From Desulfobulbaceae bacterium (lineage in GTDB: Bacteria > Bacteroidota > Ignavibacteria > Kapaibacteriales > UBA2268): 64,000 nt of DNA. The position numbers and the translations under genes are program-made. The notes beneath the pieces were generated by a model that made no database searches, was not told the origin of the DNA, and was given only the letters and a program-made list of their open reading frames with translations. Location: NCBI GenBank assembly GCA_018335795.1, contig JAGXRP010000034.1, forward strand, positions 1-64,000. The letters run 5' to 3'. Within the stretch, counting starts at the first letter, position 1, and each line of letters begins with the position of its first letter. Shown piece by piece: positions 25,863 to 36,000 of this stretch.

Positions 25863-27839
25863 CTAATCGAATCTCACAATTATTCTTTCAACTTTTACTG
25901 TTTGGCTTTTCAAGTCGTAAACTTTATCCTGATTTTTACATTTCAACTTGAGACTTACACTCTTTAGGCATGCTTGAGCCGCAGAACCTTCTATTCGGTA
26001 TTCGTACATGTATGTCGGGTCTTTCGTCAGAACCGGAATATTACTCAACTCTACACTTGACAACACAACGATGAAATCATTCATATCAGTAATTCCGTCA
26101 TCATAATTAGCTGTAACGCTAACAACGCTCGAAAAGTCACTATTGAGTGTCACCGATACATTGCCTTTGTGCTGTTTGCTGAACGGCTCTTTATATTGCC
26201 CGGAGAATACTCCTTTGGAGAATGTACCTCCGTATCGAGCTCCTTGTTGGCCCGGGAAAAATGCTTGGTCGGCATCATTTGAACCTTGGTAACTGCAAAT
26301 CTCGTGTCCGTAATATTCCAAGTTTTTATTTAAATATTTTGGGTACTCAAATTCCACAAATATTTTCACACTTTCGAAAGGAAAATCATCGGGTTTCACA
26401 ATTGCGAATGGTTCGGATTTGATTACAATTCCACCTACGCTTATTTCGGCATAAACACGTTCACCTTCTTCGGCAGATATTGAACCTTCAAATGTACCTT
26501 TATTTGCTGTTACTACAGATTCGCCAAGTTTCTTATATTTGTCGTCTATTCTTATAATTTTCACTTCGCCGTTGTACTTGATTTCGTCTTTATATTCATC
26601 GTCTGTAATATGGCGAACTATTCCCGAGATTTGTGATTTATCGGCATTGCTTATTTCTAAAACGATATGCGGAATGAATAGCTCAATAGCCTTTTTACCT
26701 GCTACCATTATATCAGGGAGCAAAGCCTTTGCTTGCGATTCGACGCATGAAGCATCAAGATGCGGGTAGCCACGGAATGAACCGAGTTTGAGTTTGGTGA
26801 AAACGTAACTAACTTCAGTGCACTGCTTGACTGTTCTGCCGCCAACATTATTATAATAAAAATAATGGTCCGGGTCATATTCGATTAAATTCAACTTTGG
26901 TGAATCGTACACGTAGTATGGATGAGCAATTGGAGTGATGTCTTTACCCAAAAATGTTTGCCCGCTAATAGTTTGATTCGTAAAATAGTTTTTGTTAGTA
27001 TGCACAGCTAATTCATGTGCTACATCAAATATCTTCTTTTTGCCACTTATAGCAGAAGCAAGATTCGGGTCGGCTGGTCCTTTTGCAAAATTAGCTAAAG
27101 AGCTACTTAATTTCTCAAAAACAAGTTCCTCGTATGGGTCAGGGTCACCAAAATATTTACTATAGCCGGCAGGTGCAGGATGGGCATCATCACGTACATG
27201 GCTTGGACAACCGTTGTCGGCTATCATGTGCAAAGTTTCGCCTAAAGCTCTCCAAGCTCCGGCAGCAAGTTCAATGCGAATTTCTTCATTATCAATTTCG
27301 AAGGCATCTTTCATCATTTCTTTACCATTTTCCCAGCAAAACTCATGATTATACGGGTCATCTTTAGGAAGTGTCCTATCACCTTCAATTGCCCATTCGA
27401 CGTGGTCAATTTCAACTAAACCATGTAAATATCCGGCTAATGACATCAATGGTCCACACGGTATATCGTGCATATAGCGTTTGCCTGCAGGCATGGTTGG
27501 GTCATAGAAATGTCTGAAACTTGCAAATACTTCAGGCACATCAGCAGTCATACCACCTTCGGCAATCCAATCTTTGAGCGAGAGTGTTTTCTCGACTTCT
27601 TCCAATTGTTGGAACAGTTTTACAGATTCGGCATATGACCATCCTTTTAACTGATGATTTGGAAGAATTGTGTAGTTTTTGAACTTGGTTTTGTTGAAAT
27701 ATGTCAGATTAAACTCTTCAAAAATTAAGTGGTTGATTGTGGTGTGATTCTTGACATTTTCGTAGCTCATAATAATTAGGGATGCAGCTAAATAGCTTAT
27801 AAATCCCAATCCAAACATAATAAGTCTTGAGTTTTTCAT
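25863..27839 (-). CDS. phospholipase C/P1-nuclease-like protein with C-terminal beta domains
   Basis: A 658-residue protein with an N-terminal hydrophobic segment (about 5-25) that is a signal or membrane anchor. Residues 100-400 are helical and rich in His/Asp motifs: AAGAWRALGETLHMIADNGC followed by PSHVRDDAHP, a pattern like the zinc-binding core of zinc phospholipase C and S1/P1 nucleases, and HDIPCGPLMSLAGYLHG before it. The rest (about 400-658) is beta-rich, like carboxypeptidase-regulatory or Ig-like folds. A strong AGGAGGGATGAACT precedes the ATG, 12 bp after a small lipoprotein gene in the same operon. A surface hydrolase acting on lipids or nucleotides is plausible, but which is unknown. 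Confidence 0.65.
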   Translation of the reverse strand: MKNSRLIMFGLGFISYLAASLIIMSYENVKNHTTINHLIFEEFNLTYFNKTKFKNYTILPNHQLKGWSYAESVKLFQQLEEVEKTLSLKDWIAEGGMTADVPEVFASFRHFYDPTMPAGKRYMHDIPCGPLMSLAGYLHGLVEIDHVEWAIEGDRTLPKDDPYNHEFCWENGKEMMKDAFEIDNEEIRIELAAGAWRALGETLHMIADNGCPSHVRDDAHPAPAGYSKYFGDPDPYEELVFEKLSSSLANFAKGPADPNLASAISGKKKIFDVAHELAVHTNKNYFTNQTISGQTFLGKDITPIAHPYYVYDSPKLNLIEYDPDHYFYYNNVGGRTVKQCTEVSYVFTKLKLGSFRGYPHLDASCVESQAKALLPDIMVAGKKAIELFIPHIVLEISNADKSQISGIVRHITDDEYKDEIKYNGEVKIIRIDDKYKKLGESVVTANKGTFEGSISAEEGERVYAEISVGGIVIKSEPFAIVKPDDFPFESVKIFVEFEYPKYLNKNLEYYGHEICSYQGSNDADQAFFPGQQGARYGGTFSKGVFSGQYKEPFSKQHKGNVSVTLNSDFSSVVSVTANYDDGITDMNDFIVVLSSVELSNIPVLTKDPTYMYEYRIEGSAAQACLKSVSLKLKCKNQDKVYDLKSQTVKVERIIVRFD

Positions 27840-27851
27840 AGTTCATCCCTC

Positions 27852-28253
27852 CTAAAACCGCATTAGTTTCCAAGTTCCATCATCCTGCTGAGCCAAGGCA
27901 AAGGAGTACTCCTTGCCTTCGGCAGTGTACGAAAACTCGGCATAATGTTGGGTGGCTGCTATCAATTTTCGGCTTTTTATAGCAGTCCCAAAGTCGTTCA
28001 TCACTGTAATAATTTGTGGTAAATATACGCCATATTGTGGCAAAGCTGCGTCTGTTAGAATTGATTTTAAAGCTGATGTGTCGGCATTTACGAAGATTTC
28101 TTCAATTTGCTGTGCGGATTCATTGATTTTCTTTACATCCGCTGAATTATCATCCGGTTTGGTCGGTTCTTGTTCGAAACAACTGCCACCGATAATCATG
28201 TGAAGAAAAAATGCTGTTACTATGCCAAGAATGTAGAGATTAAACCGTTCCAT
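27852..28253 (-). CDS. small lipoprotein, first gene of the phospholipase-like operon
   Basis: A 133-residue protein with a lipoprotein signal: a hydrophobic stretch followed by MIIGGSC (Cys at about 25). The mature part has QQIEEIFVNADTSALKSILTD and then FALAQQDDGTWKLMRF. This is like small alpha+beta modules of the SnoaL/DUF4878 kind, in which the ending 'GTWKL' is common, though I cannot assign it firmly. The ATG at 28253 is preceded by AGGTGAATT. The next gene begins 12 bp downstream, so the two are cotranscribed and may act together in the envelope. Confidence 0.7.
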   Translation of the reverse strand: MERFNLYILGIVTAFFLHMIIGGSCFEQEPTKPDDNSADVKKINESAQQIEEIFVNADTSALKSILTDAALPQYGVYLPQIITVMNDFGTAIKSRKLIAATQHYAEFSYTAEGKEYSFALAQQDDGTWKLMRF

Positions 28254-28482
28254 AATTCACCTACATGTTGTTAATAAACTCACAACAAATATAACAAAAA
28301 TAGATGAATATACTATTAATGTAACATTAAATTATTTTAACATACCAAAATATTTTTCGTTTCTACACTTAACTTAACATTTCTTATTTTTTTATTGCCT
28401 ATGATTGAGAATAGCTTTATATTTATAATCAAGAATAATGTAATTAGTTAGAATTAAATAATTATAATTTAGGGGCTGAAAT

Positions 28483-30063
28483 TTGATAACAGAACGCGAA
28501 CGATGGACCAGCCGTATAGGACTTATACTTGCGATGGCAGGTAATGCTGTAGGACTCGGTAACTTTTTGAGATTCCCCGTGCAAGCTGCACAAAATGGTG
28601 GCGGTGCCTTTATGATACCATATTTTATTGCATTCTTTTTATTGGCAATTCCACTGATGTGGGTTGAATGGTCAATAGGCAGACATGGCGGCAAATTTGG
28701 TCATGGTTCGATGCCCGGCATGTTGGACAGTATGTGGAAATCACCGATTGCCAAGTATCTCGGTGTTCTCGGATTGTGGGTCTCTACTATTGTTATGATT
28801 TATTATACTTATATCGAATCATGGACTCTCGGGTTTGCGTATTTTTCTCTTACGGGCGAATATTTCGGTATGGATAATCTGACTAACATGGAAAGTTTTC
28901 TCAAAAGTTACCAAGGCGCCGGAGAAGGTTACTTCAGTAGCATTCTGACCGCTTATATTTTCCTCTTGATTACAATAGCTGCTAATCTTTTCATCTTATA
29001 CAAAGGTATTAGCAAGGGAATTGAATGGTTCGCCAAATTTGCTATGCCGACCTTGATTTTCTTTGGCATTGTCCTTTTAATATACGTGTTCACTGTTGGT
29101 GTCCCCGACCCGATTAATTTCCCGGACCGTAGTGTATGGAATGGTTTTGCATTTATTTGGAATCCTGATTTCTCGTTGCTCTCGGATTCAAAAATTTGGC
29201 TTGCAGCTTCGGGACAAGTCTTCTTCACTCTTTCGGTAGGCATGGGCACTTTGCACGCTTATGCTAGTTATTTGAGAGAATCTGATGATTTAGCATTGAG
29301 TGGACTTTCAACTGCATCAATTAACGAGTTTGTAGAGGTGATTTTAGGGGGTTCGATTGCAATTCCAATCGCAGTAGCATTTTTCGGTCTTACTACTGCT
29401 ACTGCAATTGCTATGGGCGGTTCGTTCAACTTGGGTTTTGTGTCAATGTCAGTCATTTTCCAACAGATTCCATTTGGCAGTTTAATCGGATTTTTGTGGT
29501 TCTTCTTGTTATTTTTTGCCGGAATCACGTCTTCTGTCGCAATGGCTCAACCTGTGATTTCATTCCTCAAAGAGCAATTCAAATTCTCACAGAAAAAAGC
29601 AGTGACTTTCGTTGGAATAGGATTATTTGTATGTATCCATTTTGTAATATTTTTCTTGAAATTCGGTTTCTTAGACGAAATGGACTATTGGGCAGGAACT
29701 TTTGCTCTCGTTGCAGTCGCTTTGATTGAAGTAGTTGTTTTCGCTTGGATATATGGTATGGACAAAGGTTGGGCTGAATTAACAAAAGGCTCGGATATTA
29801 AAGTTCCGCGATTCTTTTATTATATCATCAAATATGTAACGCCAACCTATCTTATCGGTATTATGGCATTTTGGACTTGGGATAGCGCCATTCCTACATT
29901 AATGATGAAGGGTGTCCCAGCTGAGAACGTCCCTTATCTTTGGGGTGCAAGATTGATGATGTTAACGATTTTCGGATTATTAGTATTTATGGTCTATCGC
30001 GGCTGGAAAATGAATGACCACAAATACGAACATTTTAACGATAATATAAAGGCTAAGAAATGA
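28483..30063 (+). CDS. sodium-dependent transporter of the NSS family (MetP-like)
   Basis: A 526-residue membrane protein starting at TTG (28483) with AGGGG upstream; no in-frame ATG lies nearby. The N-terminus has the NSS signature RERWTSRIGLILAMAGNAVG followed by LGNFLRFP, the unwound first helix that binds Na+ and substrate. About 11-12 transmembrane segments follow. NSS proteins import amino acids or similar compounds with sodium. Its stop overlaps the start of a tiny membrane protein resembling MetS, the small subunit of the MetPS methionine/alanine importer, which makes amino-acid import the best guess. The substrate itself is not visible. Confidence 0.93.
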   Translation: MITERERWTSRIGLILAMAGNAVGLGNFLRFPVQAAQNGGGAFMIPYFIAFFLLAIPLMWVEWSIGRHGGKFGHGSMPGMLDSMWKSPIAKYLGVLGLWVSTIVMIYYTYIESWTLGFAYFSLTGEYFGMDNLTNMESFLKSYQGAGEGYFSSILTAYIFLLITIAANLFILYKGISKGIEWFAKFAMPTLIFFGIVLLIYVFTVGVPDPINFPDRSVWNGFAFIWNPDFSLLSDSKIWLAASGQVFFTLSVGMGTLHAYASYLRESDDLALSGLSTASINEFVEVILGGSIAIPIAVAFFGLTTATAIAMGGSFNLGFVSMSVIFQQIPFGSLIGFLWFFLLFFAGITSSVAMAQPVISFLKEQFKFSQKKAVTFVGIGLFVCIHFVIFFLKFGFLDEMDYWAGTFALVAVALIEVVVFAWIYGMDKGWAELTKGSDIKVPRFFYYIIKYVTPTYLIGIMAFWTWDSAIPTLMMKGVPAENVPYLWGARLMMLTIFGLLVFMVYRGWKMNDHKYEHFNDNIKAKK

Positions 30064-30212
30064 GTAATTTAATGACAACCGAAGGCTACATTTTTCTCAT
30101 ATTGGCTTGGAGTACAGTAATTGGTGTCCTCACATTCTGTCTGTACAAAGTTTTCACCATTAGGAAAGAAAACGACAAACAACAAAAGAATCAAAAAGTT
30201 GATTATTTATAA
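30060..30212 (+). CDS. metS: small subunit of the NSS transporter (MetS-like)
   Basis: A 50-residue protein whose ATG overlaps the transporter stop by 4 nt (ATGA). It begins MSNLMTTEGYIFLILAWSTV, has one transmembrane helix (about 11-31), and ends in a short basic and polar tail (RKENDKQQKNQKVDYL). Family knowledge: MetS-type small subunits are about 40-60 residues, have one helix, and are encoded just after the NSS partner, as here. It is easily missed because of its size. Confidence 0.8.
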   Translation: MSNLMTTEGYIFLILAWSTVIGVLTFCLYKVFTIRKENDKQQKNQKVDYL

Positions 30213-30228
30213 GTTATTATTACTTTTG
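30198..30228 (+). promoter_or_regulatory. Bacteroidota-type promoter for the porin gene
   Basis: TTG (30199-30201) followed after 19 nt by TACTTTTG (30221-30228) matches the Bacteroidota form with one weak base in the -33 box. It lies at the end of the metS gene, 34 nt before the porin start, so the porin can be made independently. Confidence 0.55.
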
Positions 30229-30261
30229 AGAATATTTCTATTAACAAAAACTTAACTAATC

Positions 30262-31470
30262 ATGAGAAATTTTATACTTGCTGCTTTCATATTTTGCTAC
30301 TTTATTATAGCAAATTTTACTTCATTTGCCCAAGAATCTTCACGTTCTCCGGCGAGTTTTGACTTTAACGACAGCGGAATTCAATTCATGACTGCCGATT
30401 CGGCTCAAAAAGTGATGATGAGATTCAGGATGCAAAATCAGATAACCTATAATACGATTTCGGATGAAGATTTCAGTGCGGCATCAACAGAGCTCGCTGT
30501 CAGACGTTTGCGACTGAGATTTGGCGGTGTATTATACAAATATTTGAGCTTCAATATCCAACTCGGATTTGCACGTCGCGATTTTGATTTTACTGATTCT
30601 GACGTTCCTAATATTATACGCGATGCAGCTGTTTTTTGGAATTTTTCTCCAAATGCCCAAATAGGAATCGGACAAACCAAACTTCCCGGCAACAGACAAC
30701 GCGTAATTTCATCCGGTGACCAACAGTTTGCCGATAGGTCAATTGTGAATAGTTTTTTCACTCTTGACAGAGATTTCGGTATTCAAGCATTTTATTCGAC
30801 AAAAATAGAAAATATACATTTTAACTTCAGAGGGGCGCTCTCTAACGGTGACGGCAGATATGCTCCTCAGCTCAAGGGTGCAGACTTTTGTTATACCGGA
30901 AGGGTGGAAGTATTACCATTGGGCAAATTTGCTCGTGGTGGCGATTACTTCGAAAGTGATTTAGTTCGCGAACCGAAGCCTAAATTATCAATCGCCTCGA
31001 CATATTCAATAAATGAAAATGCAACTCGTACTCGGGGACAATTAGGACCTCAACTTTTGGAAAAGCGAACTTTAAGCATGTTGATGGCAGATGCCTTGCT
31101 TAAATATAATGGATTTGCTCTGTATGCCGAATTTGCTCAACGTATGTGCGACGACCCATTCACAGGACTTGATGATGACGCTCAAGTTTACGTTTTTGCC
31201 GGTCAAGGACTATTATTGCAAGGCTCATACCTGTTCGAGAACAATTTAGAAATTGCAGCTCGAATGGCAGAAGTAACTCCCGACAAAGCTATACAAGAAT
31301 ATAAAGGTGCCGAGTTACAGCGTCATTTGACCGGTTGCTTGACTTATTATATCAGCAACCACCGTGCAAAAGCACAACTCGAAATCACTTATAATACTCG
31401 TGAAAATTTGGCTACTGATATTTCCAAAAGTAATTGGATTGGGCGATTTAATTTTGAGCTTGGCATTTGA
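30262..31470 (+). CDS. outer-membrane porin, phosphate-selective porin O/P type
   Basis: A 402-residue protein with a signal peptide (about 1-23, ending SFAQ). The mature protein alternates polar and hydrophobic residues as in beta-barrels: MMRFRMQNQITYNTISDE, then AVRRLRLRFGGVLYKYLSFN and IQLGFARRDFDF. The tail NWIGRFNFELGI ends in a hydrophobic residue, as expected for barrel insertion. The opening 'FRMQNQ' and 'RRLRLRFGG' strands are typical of the OprO/OprP family. The solute is unknown in Bacteroidota members of this group. It lies 49 bp after metS on the same strand, with its own candidate promoter. Confidence 0.85.
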   Translation: MRNFILAAFIFCYFIIANFTSFAQESSRSPASFDFNDSGIQFMTADSAQKVMMRFRMQNQITYNTISDEDFSAASTELAVRRLRLRFGGVLYKYLSFNIQLGFARRDFDFTDSDVPNIIRDAAVFWNFSPNAQIGIGQTKLPGNRQRVISSGDQQFADRSIVNSFFTLDRDFGIQAFYSTKIENIHFNFRGALSNGDGRYAPQLKGADFCYTGRVEVLPLGKFARGGDYFESDLVREPKPKLSIASTYSINENATRTRGQLGPQLLEKRTLSMLMADALLKYNGFALYAEFAQRMCDDPFTGLDDDAQVYVFAGQGLLLQGSYLFENNLEIAARMAEVTPDKAIQEYKGAELQRHLTGCLTYYISNHRAKAQLEITYNTRENLATDISKSNWIGRFNFELGI

Positions 31471-31550
31471 TGAATTAGATTTTTGCGTTGTTCTTCAATT
31501 TTTTATAAAATATGGTATTTTTGTATGATTGAACTAAAAAGACAAAGAAA

Positions 31551-32501
31551 ATGAAGAATTTCGCAATTACAGGCGTTGCAGGTTTTGTAGCGCCTAGACA
31601 TTTGCAAGCGATACAAAGTACGGGAAATCGTTTGGTTGCTGCATTAGACCCGCATGATTCTGTCGGAATATTGGACAAATACGATTTCGATGTATCATTT
31701 TTTACAGAATTTGAGAGATTCGACCGCCATTTGGAAAAGCTTCGCAGATACGAAACCGACAAAAAGGTTGATTATCTCAGCGTTTGCTCGCCCAATCATT
31801 TGCACGATGCACACATCAGACTTGCTCTGCGTGTGGATGCCGACGTAATTTGCGAAAAGCCATTGGTTCTCAAACCTTCTAATCTTGACATCTTGTCAGA
31901 ATTGGAAAGCGAATCAGGGCGACGTATATATAATGTATTGCAATTAAGGCATCATCCGGCAATCGTAGCACTTAAAGAAAGAATCGCTGCTGACAAATCC
32001 GGCAAAAAGAATGACGTTGTGCTGACTTATATCACTTCGCGAGGCAAATGGTATCATTATTCGTGGAAGGGCGACGAAGAACGTTCCGGCGGAGTCGTCA
32101 CTAATATTGGGATTCATTTCCTTGATATGCTTATTTGGATATTCGGACCCGTCATGCGGAATGAAGTCCACATTAATGACGAAAACAAAGCCTGTGGCTT
32201 CACCGAATTGCAAAATGCAAACGTCCGGTGGTACTTGTCAATCGCTCAAGAAGATTTACCCGAACAGATATTTAAAAGCGGCAAACCCACTTATCGCTCC
32301 ATTACAGTCAATGGTGAAGAGCTCGATTTCACCGAAGGCTTCACCGACCTACATACCGAATTATATCGTTCGATTCTTGCGGGAACAGGCTTTGGTATCG
32401 AAGATGCTCGCGCAGCCATAGAGCTATGCTGGGCTGTCCGACATACACGAATTACAATGTCGCCCTCGTATTTGCATCCGCAAATGCTTAAGGGTGGTTA
32501 A
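31551..32501 (+). CDS. wbpB: WbpB/WlbA-type UDP-N-acetylglucosaminuronate 3-oxidase (Gfo/Idh/MocA family)
   Basis: A 316-residue protein of the Gfo/Idh/MocA oxidoreductase family. The N-terminal Rossmann fold begins MKNFAITGVAGFVAPRHLQA, the form seen in WbpB/WlbA, followed by AALDPHDSVGI, FTEFERFDRHLEKL, VCSPNHLHDAHIRLAL and CEKPLVL. The substrate region has GGVVTNIGIHFLDMLIWIFG. WbpB/WlbA oxidise C3 of UDP-N-acetyl-D-glucosaminuronate with NAD on the way to diacetamido-uronic acids of O-antigens. The likely C6 oxidase making its substrate is at 14367, 16 kb away. The aminotransferase (WbpE) and acetyltransferase (WbpD) are not in the window. Confidence 0.88.
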   Translation: MKNFAITGVAGFVAPRHLQAIQSTGNRLVAALDPHDSVGILDKYDFDVSFFTEFERFDRHLEKLRRYETDKKVDYLSVCSPNHLHDAHIRLALRVDADVICEKPLVLKPSNLDILSELESESGRRIYNVLQLRHHPAIVALKERIAADKSGKKNDVVLTYITSRGKWYHYSWKGDEERSGGVVTNIGIHFLDMLIWIFGPVMRNEVHINDENKACGFTELQNANVRWYLSIAQEDLPEQIFKSGKPTYRSITVNGEELDFTEGFTDLHTELYRSILAGTGFGIEDARAAIELCWAVRHTRITMSPSYLHPQMLKGG

Positions 32502-33072
32502 TTTTAGGTTTTTTGACATATTGGCTTATATTGAACACAAATATTTATATTATAATTTGTATTTTTTGTAGTATCATTGAAATCATTTACTCATGAGAGT
32601 TTACATAATTCTGTTTAGCTTTGCGAATTATTATTTTTAGTTTTTTTGTGCATTAATATAAATGTACATATGAAAGCTGAATGATACAAGGGTCGAAGAA
32701 ATCGAACTGCATTTTAGTAAATATACTCACGAATTTCGTCTCAAAGAGAATTGCTTATATAATAATCTGAATCAACACGGGACTTCAAATGTGGCATTGA
32801 GATTGATTATTCGATTCCACATATCATAGCAAGATAGTTAAATTTAGGAAAATTTACATTTGGCGTACTTTTTTTTATAAAGTTTTTAGAAAATAGTACG
32901 ATAATGAAATAAGAACTCTGTAAAAGAGAATATTTTTTTGATTTAAAGGAGTGTTATGGAAGATTTTATATACAAATTCAAGCGAAACACATCTTGACTA
33001 CTGTCAGCTGTCGAAATTTTAACAACATTTGAAACAAATTTAATTTTTTCACAAATTATAAAGGGTTATAAT
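32502..33072 (+). other. 570-bp AT-rich leader region before the giant surface-protein genes
   Basis: No gene of normal size. Near its end a strong AAAGGAGTGTT ribosome site precedes a 13-codon frame (32956-32997, MEDFIYKFKRNTS, stop TGA), 75 bp before the large gene. This could be a leader peptide or chance. AAAGGG precedes the real start at 33073. The long untranslated stretch suggests a distant promoter or an RNA leader, but I see no known riboswitch. Confidence 0.45.
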
Positions 33073-36000
33073 ATGTATTTGAAAAAAACTATGATGAGAG
33101 TAAGTCTGATTCTTGCTTTCATATCATTTTTTGCCATAGGGCAAAATGCTTGGGCTGCGGCAATTTCTGCCACAGCATCAGGAAATTGGAATACAGGTGC
33201 TACTTGGGTAGGCGGTGTAGTTCCTGGTCCTGATGATGATGTAACTATTGGTGCTTTTACAGTTACATTAGATGTTAATGCCGAAATCCAAAGTTTGACA
33301 TTAAGTGCCGCAACTTCAATTTTACGTCCGGCTGATCAAGCAACAGCTGTAACATTAACTGTTGGCGGAAATATTACTTTTGGTAATGCAGCTGCTGAAG
33401 TTCGGGTTGCAAACAATCTTGGACGAATGAATTTGACAATAAACGATGCTTCAACTATTACACTTCTCTCAAACGCTACCGGAACAGTTGGACTCAACGT
33501 GAACAACTTTACAATCCAAAATGCCGCAGTAACTTATGCAGGTGATTTTGCTATGCGAGTTACGGGGGCAATGGCTTTGACAGGCACAAGCTCGTTTACT
33601 CCGGCAATTGTAACTGAAGGTACTTTAACTTTTGCCGGTGGTGCTGCACAAACAATTTCAGTAAGCGATGATTCATATTGCGAATTTGTTAATTTGAATA
33701 CTGCAGTAGCAAGCACAGCTGTTACTACTACTTCAGATTTCACAGTACGTGAAGTAATTACAATCGCTGCAAGTACAAGTTTAACAGCTTCAGCCGGTGT
33801 AGCAACTTTTAATCCTTCGGGAGCTTCTGTACTATGGACAAATGGTGCAACTTTATCCCTTTATGACGTATTAATCAATACCGGAACAGCCGCTGCCACA
33901 CCTGCTACAAATGCAACAATTACCGGTGATTTCACAAAAATTGGTGGAAACAATTTTGCTCCTACAGCAGGAACAGTCACTTTTGCTAATACAAATCCCG
34001 GTGGAAAGAATTTACAAATGGTTGGCGGAACTAATAGCTTCCTCAATTTGGCAATTGCATCCGGTGCGACTTTGACTAATACTTCGGATCTCTCAATTGG
34101 TGATCCGGGTTTGTTAACTACTGCAGCTTCAATTACGGTCTTAGGTACAGGTTCTTTCATAGCTCAAGCAGGGACTATTACAATTATTTCAAATGCAGCT
34201 ACAATTGTAAATTCTGCTACAGGTACACTTACTTTCAACAATTTGGTAAATTCCGCAACAGGAATTGCAACAGGTACTGCAAGTAGTTTCAAAATAACAG
34301 GTAATTTTACTAATGCTTCGGCAGGTGTGTTTATTGCAACAGCAGGTACTATTACTTTTGAAAATAACATTCAAAAGACAATTACAAATACTGATGACGA
34401 CGAAACTGAATTAATGTTCTGGGGTTTGACGATCGGAACAAATTCGGATGTAACAAGTGGTGATATTTTTAATATCCAAAGTAATTTAACTTTATTAGCA
34501 GGTTCAGAACTTACTGTAACAGGTGGTGCGGGTGTTGAAACTCATTTCGATGTTGCCGGTTCTTTGACAATTACAGCTGCTTCTGACGCAAATTTGGAAT
34601 TTAGCGATGTAATAATCGGTGCTACAGCTGCAACAACCGTGAATACTGCTTCAAGTTTCACTGTTAACGGAACAGCATTTACTTTAACTGATACAGGAGC
34701 TGATTTCTTTAATGCAACCGGTGGCACAGTAACATTCACAGCAGCTTGTGTTTTGACAGCAGGCACTGATGGTGATTTGATTTTCAATAATGTTCTTGTT
34801 GACGGTGCCGCTGTAACCGACGCTGCCGGTGATTTTGTTCAAATTAGAGGCAATCTTACTATTAATAATTCCGGTGCTTCATATACAAGTGGGGCTGCTT
34901 CGACAGTAACATTTATTGGTACCACAAATTCAATAATCAGTGGTGATACTGACCAAGACCCTGTAGCTACATTCGATGTTTTGGTACTAAACAAAACCGG
35001 AGCCACTGGAAGTAATCTAGTTCAATTAAGTAATAATATCGAAATAGCTAATACTGCAACTTCAACTATTACATTAACAGACGGTTATTTGAATATCGGC
35101 TCTACAACTTTAACTGTCGGTGCGAATGTGTTACCTACGAGTACTCCCGGTACAAGTGGAATAAATGGCGGAACAGGAACATATATTGTATCTACAGGAC
35201 ATATTGCGACTGGTTTGACAGATAATTTATTCACAGTAAGTTCTGTTCCAACATTATTTAATTTAGATGTGCTTGTTGCTCACACTTTGGGTGCAGGCGA
35301 TTTGACAGTAAATGGTGACCTTGATATTACAGCTGGTGTAGCTTTCACTATTCCTGCTGCTCAAACACTTACATTACACGGCGACTTTGATAATTCAGGT
35401 AATGGAACTGTTGTTGGTGCTAACGGTGCTACATCAGAATGGGTTTTCACAGGTAGTGGAACAGCGAATGAATTAGAAGACGCCACTTTTGGTGCTTTAA
35501 TGCCATCACTTACGTTTTTACGAGGTGAAACTTTGTCTGGTAACTTGACTTTAGATGCCGCTAATATTTTAACTATTAACACATCAGTCAGTAATGTTGA
35601 TATCGGTGCAAATACTTTGACTTTCAATAATACTTCAGTTCTTAACCTTGTTTCAGGTAGTATCAAAGCTGATGCAGGTTCAGTTGTATTTGGCACGCAT
35701 ACTTCACAAACTACAATTCCTGCAAATGTATTTACTAATAATATTGTAAATAATTTGACAATTGCTGCTGCAACTACTTTAGGTGGCGATTTGACAGTTA
35801 ATGGTACTTTAGCAGGATTATTCCAAATTACTACCAATAATAATACTATGACATTTGGTCCATCGGCTGTTTTACCGGTATATGTTGCAGCAACTCACAT
35901 CGTTGGTAACTTACGTAGAACTGTAACAAATACAGCTACTGTATTTCCTGTGGGTGATGGTAGTGCGGTAACTTTCCGCCCTATAGCATTACAATTTGAA

